From NCBI RefSeq assembly GCF_035582795.1, contig NC_134365.1, positions 37,366,135 through 37,430,134 of the forward strand: a stretch of 64,000 nucleotides of DNA. The letters run 5' to 3'. A model generated the notes under the pieces. That model was given only the letters and a program-made list of their open reading frames with translations. It did no database searches and had not been told where the DNA came from. Positions 45,001 through 57,000 of the stretch are shown in pieces. The DNA is from Mycteria americana. Lineage: Eukaryota; Chordata; Aves; Ciconiiformes; Ciconiidae. Position 1 is the stretch's first letter. Every line of letters starts with the position of its first letter. A program made the translations under genes and the position numbers.

Positions 45001-48000
45001 ACTTAATGGGAACTTTAAATGAAAACATTGGGCTAATGCCTGTCCTTCTCATCTGCTAAATTCGTTGTATGCACATTTTCAAACTGAAATCAGAGCACAT
45101 AGTACAGTGTAAGCTCTCACTAACAAAGCAAATATTAGAAGAAGCTGCCTGTCACCCTGCCTTAAATCTCTTTCAGAAGCAGTCCAGTTATTGCTCTTTC
45201 AGTCAGAACTGAAATAACTTTATTGCATAATTTTAAACATGTACCATTTTGGATATTATGTTTCAACTAAGACAAGAAATAAAGATTCCGATCCATTTTA
45301 ATCTTAAGTTACATGATAATTCTCTTTGAAGGAGCAATATTATTTACCCATCTGTGAACTGTGAAGTTCTGTTTAAAGTAAGTTCCTCTTCTAGATTACA
45401 TCTTATAATTTTTTTCTCTTTAACTTAAGAAAGATTTTTTGTTTTTAAACAAATCATTCTAAATTGCTCTCTTTATTATGCTCTGCTTTCAGTGTATTGG
45501 TTTAATATCAGAGCATTTGTTGTGGGTGTTTTGGTGGTTTTGTTTGTTTGTTTGGGTTTTTTTGTTTGTTTTTGGGTTGTTTTTTTTTTTGAGAGATGGA
45601 GAATAGAATTGAAGAATATTTTTGAAGGCATTCTGTTCTGGTGGAAGGTTTTCAGTTTTTCTTTGCTCTGGTTTTAATGAAATAACTTCCTAGCTGGTTA
45701 AATGTGTGGATATTAAAATAATTATTAATCTACTTAACCAAGGGAAGCAAAAACATGAAAGGTAAATGAAGCTAAGTTACAAAGGTCTGCTGAAGGCAGG
45801 AAGATAATGGAAAATTTATAAAACCTATTAGTGGCAGAATAGAAACTTGCTAAGGATTGAATGGTTTGTCAGTAGGTTCTTTTTTGACTTGAGTAGTCAA
45901 CTTACATCGAAGACTCTTCAGCACTGTCTTGTTTCTTTTGTTCCAAATAACGCTCGTTTTCCAAATGAGTTGCTGTGTTCTTCGGCAGAAGCGTGATTTT
46001 TGAAGAAAACGGAAATACTTTTAAAAGTCGGATTGTCAGTCATTAACGGGGTAGCAGTTAACTTTGACAGCCTGCAATGTTGGTGTTCGATCAAGTTTGA
46101 ATCTAGGCTCTAGGAGGAGACAGTTGCTGTTTAAGTCCACCATACCTTTCCCTTCTGCTTCTCATCACTTCACTCATTTATTCTTCTTTCCCTGCCTCCA
46201 TATACCCTCTCTCTCTCTTCCCTCCTTATTCTTAGTAAGGTATTGTATTCTTAGGTATTCTTAGGTTTTGGTATCTGCATCCTATTTCACTTACCTTTTT
46301 TTGTATGTGTCTTCCAAACACATTTTTCGACATCCTTTATTTGTTCATCTCTCTAATGTCTAGAAACTTGCTACTTTTGGACACCAGCCACAAAAGCATA
46401 TGGGCACAGCAGTGTCAAATAAGTAGGGAAGGTCTTTCCCAGCAATGTATAGCCAAATTGGGGCAGGCTCTGACAGGGGTAAGAAGAACACATTCCTGAC
46501 AGAGCAATATCCTGTAAAATTTCTTGGTGTTGTCCAAGGCCTGAAATTACTAGAGTTTCCCAGTTAACCAAATATAAGCATTATTTGGCATGGGTAAAAT
46601 GGTGCAATCGTTTGGTTTTTTCCCCTGCAAGATTCTTTTGAGAAATATCTGAAAGTTTGGGTCTGTTGTTTCCACACACACACACACACACACACACACC
46701 CATATTGAAGGGTTCTTAGAGAAAATCAGTTTGAACCAGACATGTATTGCTTATTCATGTTTCAGCTTGACTGAGTTAAATTAAGAAAATTACTGGTAAA
46801 CCATGTTGAAAAGCCCCTTAATACAGGCATTGCTGTTAGAGGAGAACCTATGACCTTTGGAAGAAGGGGCAGGCAAGTCAGGAGGACTACAAAGGTGTAG
46901 CGAGGTTGTGCAGGGAGAAAATTAGAAGGGCCAAAGCCGAGCTAGAGCTCAATCTGGCTGCCGCTGTAAAAGACTATAAAAAATACTTCTTCAAATACAT
47001 TAGCAGCAAAAGGAGAGCTAAGGAGAATCTCCAGCCCCTAGTAGATGGGGGAGAGAACATAGTAACAAAGGATGAGGAAAAGGCTGAGGTACTTAACACT
47101 TTCTTTGCCTCAGTCTTTAATAGCAGGGCCAATTGTTCTCTGGGTACCCAGCCCCCTGAGTCGGAAGATAGGGACGGGGACCAGAATGGAGCCCCCATAA
47201 TCCAGGGGGAAATGGTGAGTGACCTGCTGCACCACTTAGACACTCACAAGTCTATGGGGCCTGATGAGATCCACCCAGGAGTACTGAAGGAACTGGCAGA
47301 AGTGCTCACCAAGCCCCTTTCCATCATTTACCAGCAGTCCTGGCTAACTGGGGAGGTCCCTGCTGACTGGAGATTAGCTAATGTGACGCCCATCTTCAAG
47401 AAGGGCCGGAAGGAGGACCCGGGGAACTACAGGCCTGTCAGCCTGACCTCGGTACCAGGGAAGGTTATGGAGCAGATCATCCTGAGTGCCATCACACGGC
47501 ACGTAGAGGATAACCAAGGGATCAAGTCCAGCCAGCATGGGTTCAGGAAAGGCAGGTCCTGCTTGACCAACCTGATCTCCTTTACAACCAGGTGACCCGC
47601 CTAGTAGATGAGGGAAAGGCTGTGGATGTTGTCTATCTAGACTTCAGTAAAGCCTTTGACACGGTTTCCCACAGCATTGTCCTGGAGAAACTGGCTGTTC
47701 ATGGCTTGGACGGGTGTACTCTTCGCTGGGTAAAGAACTGGCTGGACGGCCGGGCCCAAAGAGTGGTGGTGAATGGAGTTAAATCCAGTTGGTGGCTGGT
47801 CACAAGCGGTGTTCCCCAGGGCTCTGTGTTGGGGCCAGTTCTGTTTAATATCTTTATCAATGATCTGGATGAAGGGATTGAGTACACCCTTAGTAAGTTT
47901 GCAGATGACACCAAGTTGTGTGGGAGTGTTGATCTGCTGGAGGGTAGGAAGGCTCTGCAGAGTGGTCTGGACAGGCTGGATCGATGGGCTGGGGTGAATT

Positions 48001-51000
48001 GTATGAGGTTCAACAAGGCCAAGTGCTGGGTCCTGCACTTGGGCCACAGCAACCCCATGCAACACTCCAGGCCTGGGGAAGAGTGGCTGGAAAGCTGCCT
48101 GGCAGAGAAGGACCTGGGGGTGCTGCTTGACAGCTGGCTGAACATGAGCCAGCAGTGTGCCCAGGTGGCCAAGAAAGCCAATGGCATCCTGGCTTGTATC
48201 AAAAATAGCGTGGCCAGCAAGAGTAGGGAAGTGATCGTGCCCCTGTACTTTGCGCTGGTGAGGCCGCACCTCGAATACTGTGTTCAGTTTTGGGCCTGTC
48301 ACTTCAAGAGAGACATTGAGGTGCTGGAGCGTGTCCAGAGAAGGGCAACGAAGCTGGTGAAGGGTCTAGAGCAGAAGTCTTATGAGGAACGGCTGAGGGA
48401 ACTGGGGTTGTTTAGTCTGGAGAAGCAGAGGCTGAGGGGAGACCTTATCGCTCTCTACAACTGCCTGAAAGGAGGTTGTAGAGAGGTGGGGGTCGGTCTC
48501 TTCTCCCAGGTAACAAGTGATAGGACAAGAGGAAATGGCCTCAAGTTGCGCCAGGGGAGGTTTAGACTGGATATTAGGAAAAGTTTCTTCACTGAAAGGG
48601 TTGTCCAGCATTGGAACAGGCTGCCCAGGGAAGTGGGGTATAAATACCTCCATCCCTGGAGGTATTTAAAAGACGTGTAGATGTGGTGCTTAGGGACATG
48701 GTGTAGTGGTGGACTTGGTAGTGTTAGGTTTACGGTTGGACTTAATGATCTTAAAGGTCTTTTCCAACCTATACGATTCTGTGATTAACCTAGAGAATCA
48801 TGCAGTATCTTCTGAAAGTCCAGAGGTGTATGATTGTGTTTTAAAATTTCAAACTAACATGGGGATACCATCTGAGCAGAGTCCACAAATCATTTACAAG
48901 AAAAAGAAGCAAAAGAAAATTCTGAATCTTATATGGCTTAGAGCACGTAGTGCTATGGCCAGGTGTGGTTGAGGTTCATGCAAGTGCAAGAACACAGAAT
49001 AAGGACAAAAGAACAAGAAACAGAGGTTTCATTACATATACAGATGTTAATTTTCAAAATTCATTATAAAATAAGTAAGTATTAAATTAGGTGTTAGAGG
49101 TAATATGAAATCCAATGGGAAACAGTATTCAGGTCACTGCCAGCACAATGACACATTAAAATATGCACCTTAGAGAGGAATAATAGCTGTTGAAGCAACG
49201 TGGTTGTGAAAGTGTTGTGATTTAATGTAGGAGAGGAATGGCATTTTAGCTTTGGAGTTGACTGACCTTTCTGTGATTAACCATATAATCCTAATGTCCT
49301 TTTGACATTAATATTTGTACAAGTTGTTTTATGTGGTTGATTACTGTGTATTCTCTGTATGATGATTGTGGTTTTATTGGCACATCGTAATGTCTTCAGT
49401 TAATGCCACTTCTAGATTAGCTTTGGGGAGTATTACTAAGGAGGTTTTTGGCTAGGGTAATCCATAAAACTTATTTTGGTTCTTCAAATTTAAAATGATT
49501 AAACCAGGTTTTTTTTTCAGGCAACCTTTTGACAAACTGTAGTGGAAGGCATTCCTCAATCAGCTATCTTGACTCTTAGCTGAAAGATAAAAATATATTG
49601 CTGTAAGGTGATTTTCTTTTTTTCCTTTTTTTTTTTTCCTTTCAGGCAATTGTACTTTGTTTTCGATTGCACTTCACAAAAGATAATATCACAAATAACA
49701 CTGCAGCAGCTACAGTGCGGCAGGTAGTTACTGTTGTATTTGAGAGAGTGGTTGCTGAAGATGAACGATACAAAGGTGGGCATACTTCTTACTCCGCTGG
49801 CTTGTATTAACCTGTTTTTTGGACACACATCAAATGTTTATCTTTTTTCAGATAAAGAAGTAGTAAAAAGTCTATAAATGTTACAAAAAAAAAAATCACA
49901 GACACTATTCATTTTTACTGTCTTTTATACATGTAGTTGTATTCAAAGGAGATGAAATTCTTAGCCATTGTGTCAGTCCAAGTCAGTACAGCAATATACA
50001 AAACCTAGATTTTTTTTTCAAGCTGTGAGAACTGGTCTTCAGGTTAGTATTGTGAAGGAATTTGAGGTGAGGGTGTCATTTAAGATGAAAGTAACTTAGA
50101 TTACTGAGTGTGAAATACGTGGCAGTAGTAGTTTTGAAGAGAACATTTATTGGAAAGAAGTGCTTGGTGTTGATGATCTTTGGTATTCAATCTAATGTTT
50201 ATTTCTGTAAACATAAGTTGCAGGGTAATTACCTGGCCATTCTCCTAGAATCTTTTTGTAAGAATACTTAATGCATACTTGATTTTCAACAGTTCCTTTC
50301 TTCACAAAACTGGTTTTTGTTTTTACACAGATACTATTGACCAGCCAGTTGCAGTTCAAGGAAATAGTAACAGAAGATCTGTCAGTACACTGAAGCCATG
50401 TGCTAAAGATGCATATATGCTTTTTCAGGTAGTTGGGGAGCATATTTTATACATTTTCAGTTATGATTGGGTACTTCTATATCTCTGTGAGAAATTTCAA
50501 AAATTTGCTGTTAGCGTATTGACAAGGTCCTTAACCAGAGCCTCAGTATTTCTTATGCGCATTTATTGTAATTGGCAATGATATGCTGTATCCCAGGGGG
50601 ATGGTTGGAAAATGAAGACAAAGTGGCCTATGAAAATGTTTTACTATAAATCTTAAATAATAGCTAAGCATGCACATCTGCATTAGATTCAAGATTCTTC
50701 TTTCCATGAGCCAAACATTGCTACTATAGTTCAGTCTTGCTTCTTGTGTTTCGTATTGTATATTAAAGTCGAGTATATAATGAAAAGTAGTAGTTGTATT
50801 CATCACACCAGTAAAAATCTTCTTGACTTAGCAAATTCACTGGTCTTGAGATATTTTTGAGGGCAGGAATGAACACAATTGCTACAACGGTACCAGCAAA
50901 GTTTAAGCAAAAAACTTTTTAAAAGAAATTTTAATAATTTATGTAGAAGTAGTATTTGAGGAAAAATTATGTTGAAATTGGAAAAGTACTCATTACAAAG

Positions 51001-54000
51001 GAGGGAGAGAGTGTAGATTTTGTTGTAGACTCAGAAAACTTATGCCGGTTACAGGACTGTGGAGAGAATGTAAATGTTATTGTATTTCTTTTTAAGGATC
51101 TTTGTCAGTTAGTTAATGCTGATGCTCCCTACTGGCTCGTGGGTATGACAGAAATGACCCGGACATTTGGCCTTGAACTTCTTGAGTCAGTCCTCAATGA
51201 TTTCCCACAAGTGTTTTTACAAGTGAGTAGTTCTTGGAGGGAAAATAGGAAGGCTTTTGTTCACATGTGTAGTAAAATTTACACTTCATGAACTCCTCTT
51301 TAATTTAACGCGAGTACTGCTTTTCAAAAGGACTTGTAGCTTTTACATGTTGGGTTTTTATGACAGAAAAGTACTACATGGTTTTTGTCCACTTTTTTCT
51401 ATTCCCATACACTTTATTTGTATTTGTGCATTTTGTAGAGCATGTTGTGCTTTGTTTCACTTTTTGTTTTGCTATTTATATCTCCTCTAAAGATGCATTT
51501 TCTTCTCTTGCATGACCTATGACAGCTCTGTAACTTAGTTTGTGGCATTGTTATTTCTACAAAAACATTAACTTCACCCCACTTGCAAGGCAGCAGAAAT
51601 CATGACTACGAATTGTGTGGGTCTGTTGCATATAAATGCACCATGATCCTACAGTAACATATTTTAGCAGATGGCAGCTAAATTAAAAAAATTAAATATA
51701 TAATAGATGATGTATTAGCAGCCTATTTCAATTTGCAAAACACAAGAAGAGGGGTGCATGGTATGCACCCAATCATGTCATTCCATGATGCTTTTTGGTA
51801 GCTTTACAATAGCATCCACCGTTCTTCCTTTTCATTTTCTGAGCGTATAATTTATACCAAGATTTACATGACTTCAGAGTGCTTGATCATAACAGTAAAT
51901 GTAAATAAGATGCATAATCAGAGCTACTAGTAGCAATTAAGGAATATCTGCTTATAATTTGTTCTGTTTTCTCTTTCAGCATCAGGAATTCAGTTTTCTT
52001 CTTAAAGAAAGGGTATGCCCTCTTGTTATAAAGCTTTTCTCCCCAAATATCAAATTCAGGCAAGGTTCCAGCACGTCATCTTCCCCGGCACCAGTGGAAA
52101 AACCATACTTTCCCATCTGTATGCGTTTGCTGAGAGTAGTTTCTGTTTTGATTAAGCAGTTTTACAGTTTGCTGGTAAGAATATGGTCACATTTTCTTTA
52201 TGCAATTCTGTTTTTCTACGTATATGCCAGTACTGTGATCAGTAATAGTATTAGTTAGTTTTCAGGAACTGTTGACATATACTGAGGGAAGAAAAGTCTA
52301 AATCTTCTTTTCCTCTTCTGTCTGTTTGTGTTTTCATGTATTCTACATGTATGATTTTATTAAACATGGGCTTGTATAAATTCTCAGAGTAGATTAGCTG
52401 TTGTCTTTTCTGTACTTAACTGCTGTTCAGTTAAGGTTTTGGGAACCTTTTGATCTTCTTATGTTTGCCTGGCTTTAGATAATGTTGATTGCTATGCCTT
52501 GTTAATAATTGCTAAGAGGCTTTTGACTTGTGTTGCTAAGGCTGTTGACAGAATGTGCATAAAAACCAGCTGTTCTTACCTCCTGAATTTTAGATACTTG
52601 CTAAAAAAGATTTTTTTTCCATTTCATTTGATTACTGTAGCACATGTAAGAACTTTACTGCAATGTCTGCAGGGAATTTAACTCCTTCAGTACAATTGCA
52701 TATGTGGTGTTAGCTTGGCAAAAATATTATGATTATTAGGTATGTTTTTTATATAATTTTGAGGAAATGCTTGTTGAAGTGGTTTTTTAGATCCTGTGCA
52801 AAACTTGCTGGGATAGGACTGCTAAGATGAAACAAGTTTTTTGGAGAAAATATTTTGTAGGAGGCTTTTTCTTTTAATTTAATGGCCATAAACTATATCT
52901 TTTAGGTAACAGAATGTGAAATCTTTCTGTCATTGCTGGTTAAGTTTCTGGATGCAGACAAACCACAGTGGCTAAGAGCTGTTGCAGTGGAATCTATTCA
53001 CAGGCTTTGTGTGCAGCCTCAGCTATTAAGGTATTAAATATATTGAATTTCACTTCTACATAAAATTCAAGAAATCTTTTTATTTTTCTTTGGTGGAAAA
53101 TGCTTCCTAGAACATTATAAATATGTGGAAACTTAAATGCAATAAACTCTTCAAGATAATTTTTTATAAAGAATTAGGCAATGCTTATTATCCAGGAAGG
53201 GCTGAATTATAGTTATTTGAGTATTCCAAACCCTCTCTGTCTTACTAGTGTCAAAGGAGCATTTACCCAAAACTGAAGTTTATTATTCACCTAAATATTT
53301 GCAATTAAAATGTGCTTTTAGTCTAACGTTGGGTGGGGGGGAGGGGAATTTGCTGTTAAAATATGCTTTTAGTCCTGAATTTGTGAAATACTTATTATAT
53401 TTTATAAAATACTTTCCAGGTCCTTTTGTCAATCGTATGATATGAAGCAACATTCCACTAAAGTTTTCCGTGATATCGTGAATGCACTGGGGTCCTTCAT
53501 CCAGTCACTATTTCTTGTACCAAGCACAGGGAACACATCAGCGACACCAAGCCAAACTGGTAAAGCCTTGTCCTTACTATCATTTTAATTTTCCAGCATT
53601 TTTTTGTAAGAATAAATTCTGATTTGATTCAGTATATACATTTGGCTTGGTACAGTTCTGTACTTTCATGTTCATTGAGGTGAAAAGCTAGCTTGAGACA
53701 AACTAGCATTTTCAGGTCTGGTACAACAGGTGATGTTATCTACCTGTATAGTGGGGAAGACGTAGCCCCCAGTCACCAGAGCAATACTCCTGCATTTTTA
53801 TCTGCTTTTACAGCGACGAGGCTCCTTGTTTCACAACTTTTCTGAGGGAAACTCTGAGGGGAATTATTTCTAATTTCTGACTATAACAAATATGTCTGAT
53901 TTCTGTCTCCTTGTGCGGGGGTGTCATTTATGGCAGTGTGCAATTGAAGCAGTAAGACAGTGTGTGTTTGCTTCCTCCTGGGAAGCAACAGCTAATTCTT

Positions 54001-57000
54001 CTGGATGTTCAGGGACAAAACTGGACTGAGGAAGCCAAGAGGTAAAAAGAAAGATCTGTGTTTTACAGATGATCTTTGCTTCTTCTGTAAGCTGAAAACA
54101 GTCACTTACTGAAACTAAACTTGATTGTCTTTTCTTGCAGCCAGGGTTTTGGCATTTCACTAGGTATATTTTTATTTCTATAAGAAGAAATGGTCTTCCT
54201 GTTAATGCCTTTGCAGGTGTTTACATCTGAGTTAAGGCTCCTTGCTCTTCCCATGGTTCTGGAAGCAGAGGCCTCAGCAACAAACAACATAAAAATAGCT
54301 TCTAAGGGTGTCTTTTGACATGCCTTCTTAAAAGTGATAATAAACATAATTGAAGTATAATTATTATCTATCATATCTACTATTAAATTAATAAACATTA
54401 AGAAGTCTGGTTTTAGTCTCGCGCCTTCCAGGGTTCACTCATGAAATCTGAATTCCAGGTTGGTGTTTAGCATTGATAATGAAGAAATTTGTGTCAGTAG
54501 CTTTTGCTCAATAGCTGTCTGTATGGACGCTGATAGAGCACTTCTATTAGTATTATTTCTGGGTTAGTATAATCCACTTAAGGGAAATCAGAAAAGCACT
54601 TTTCATCGTGTTAACACGCACATATGAGAAACCATTCTAAAGTACTCCATTCTCCTGAAAACTTAAATTTTGCCTTCATGTGAAACAGCACTGCAGTAGC
54701 AGTAGGGTCATACCCTTAGTGCTGTTGCTATTTCCCTGGCTTAGTGTTCCAGTTTTTCTCCTTTACCTCTTCACTTCTTTCTGCTTGAGTGTTTCTCATG
54801 TCTCTTTCTCGTGCGTTTCTCTTTCCACCTCTTTTCCTCCTATGGCCATGTCTAACATGCAAAGAGCAGATCAATGCAACCTAATTTTTGAACTGAGTCT
54901 TCTGATTATAACAATAGTCCTGTTGTAGCAGGCTGTCTTATACACCTGTGGTTGGCTTTTGAGCCTCAGTTTTGCAACAAGGTAGCTGTTTCATAGGAGA
55001 AGTTGAAAGCTGCATCTACCCAAGTTGTGTGTCACTTATTATACTAGTGTAATGTAAGCCTTTTTACCACTTTAAGGAGCTACGTTGATACAAAAATAGT
55101 TGTATATGTCTGACTGCTCAGTGGGATCACAGAAAAATGACACCAGTGTAACAGTGTTTCTGTTAGTGGCAGCGTTTGGTTAACCATTTCCATTTAGCAG
55201 TATGATTTTGTTGTTTCAGTATGTTAAGCTTTACTGTGTTAAAGTGTATACGTAGGCTTCTGTGTGTAGTCATATTGCCTAATTTAGTCATTTAGTCTCT
55301 CTACATATTAAAAGTGAGCACACCAAAATGGCAGTTGTTATACTGATGTATTAGGTGCTGTGAGTCACTTTCTTGGGGACTCTGCCCTTCTCTCCCCATT
55401 GTCTGTACAGAGAGATTCTGAACTTGTGGTACCTACTCCTAGTAAGTATAGACCTCCTTCTATATGTAGGAAGTGTATATATACAGAATTCTTTGTCCTT
55501 TTATCTGCCTTTTTTGGCTTCTTAAATTGGAACCAAAATTTTTTCCCTCCTAGCTGTTGGTTGGCATGTTGTCAGCTCTTCCCTGATGTGGTTTGTTTTC
55601 TTCTACCTTGGCATGGAACAGATTCAAACGTTGCAGTTCTCTTTGAGTTTCTTCTTGTGGCTTTTGCATTTCTGAAATCTTTAAAGTTTGTGATGATCTT
55701 TGTTCTTGGAATGCTTAACCTCTCTCTCCTGCTACTGAGTTCTAGATGCAACTATTCAAATAATACTTAACTTTTAAATACCTGTCTGACTCTTCACTAA
55801 AATATATATTGTTTTATGGAGTCCATGTAAGTTTAGTTGGTTCACAGAATGTTATGAATGCAGCTATACCTTTCACAGAAACATTTTATTCTGACTGAAA
55901 ATAAGGCAGTTGGCATCAATCAACTGTGCCTTTTAAACTAATTACTTTGCACATAAGATCGTGTTTTAGATGGCAGAGGGAGCTCAAAAATAGTTTTTTG
56001 TGTTGGTGGTGGTTTTTATTATTGAGCAGGGCATCTCAGATTAATCCACGTATCTCAGCTTAAAAATTAAATACAGAAAAAGGATGTTCACTGATCACTA
56101 AAATTATATTGGTTAATTTTATCACTTTGTTTTTCTGAACAGGAAGCAATGCATCAGGGAATACTGGCTCAGCACAAACTAACCCGGGAGTGCTTGGAAT
56201 GGGAGGAGGTGCAACTGTATTACCTGCCTTTGAGTACAGAGGCACCTGGATACCTATCCTGAATGTAACAGTACAAGGCAGTGCTAAAGCTACCTAGTAA
56301 GTACCTCTATCTTTTTGAAAATGTATATAACAAATATTTTTATTTCTGACTTGATGGTGTAAGGACTTTCTATTAGTGTATACTGAGGTCTTCATTTCAC
56401 TGGTGTTGAGGTATATTACGGATTTTCTTTTTGTTGGTGCCATGAGGTGTTCTGATTTTTCACTATTTTGTCCGAATGCTCTGGATTCTGATCCAAATAT
56501 CCCCTGTGGCTTTAGCATCTGTTGGATTTTTTTTTTTTTCCTACCATACTGTTGCTGTATTAATTCTTCACTTTTAGGCCTCACTACAGCATATAACAAT
56601 TTTAGAATAGCTTTTGCTGGGTTGTGTAATGGCAAACATTAGGGGCATTAAGCAAATGGGACATCAGTGGGAGTGAAAAATAGCTTTCTTACACCAGCTT
56701 TACTGTATTTACAGTTTTTATTGAACAGGATATTGTGGTATATGACCTATATACGAAGGTTAGACTGTGAATGCTTCTTAGAATGACCAATTATTTTGTC
56801 ATGACTTTGTATAATGGAGATAGTGTTCTCAGTTTAGAGCTGTGAATACTGCATTTCAAAAAGAGGAAGTTTTTTCATATCAGTCATGGCCATTGAGGAT
56901 CAATCTCTTCTGAATTGGAAATTATTTGTACAGCCCATGAAACTTTGGCATACTAATATTCAGTGAAATCGGCAAATAGCCTGGATCTCAATACTTTTTT

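Larger units (their letters stand above)
46840..48786 (+). mobile_element. CR1 LINE retrotransposon, 5'-truncated, plus strand
   Basis: About 1.95 kb of a CR1 non-LTR retrotransposon inserted in the same sense as MON2 in intron 4. It begins inside ORF2, after the endonuclease domain, and runs to the typical CR1 3' end (TTCCAACCTATACGATTCTG, then TGATT). The reverse transcriptase shows [59 protein letters not shown] and the catalytic [10 protein letters not shown]. It continues into the C-terminal segment with [15 protein letters not shown] and WNRLPREV. The frame is broken near 47582-47592 and again near 48625-48660, so it cannot make a full ORF2 protein. I saw no clear target-site duplication, as is usual for CR1. 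Confidence 0.95.
44784..49645 (+). other. MON2: MON2 intron 4, 4.9 kb
   Basis: Contains a T/G-rich tract (45530-45595), a (CA)n microsatellite (46673-46699) and the large sense-strand CR1 (about 46840-48786). Ends in a T-rich acceptor at about 49617-49645. Confidence 0.85.

Noticed and set aside
47637..48302. Long minus-strand frames (221 and 173 codons) in intron 4
   Set aside because: Antisense shadows of the CR1 reverse-transcriptase frame.
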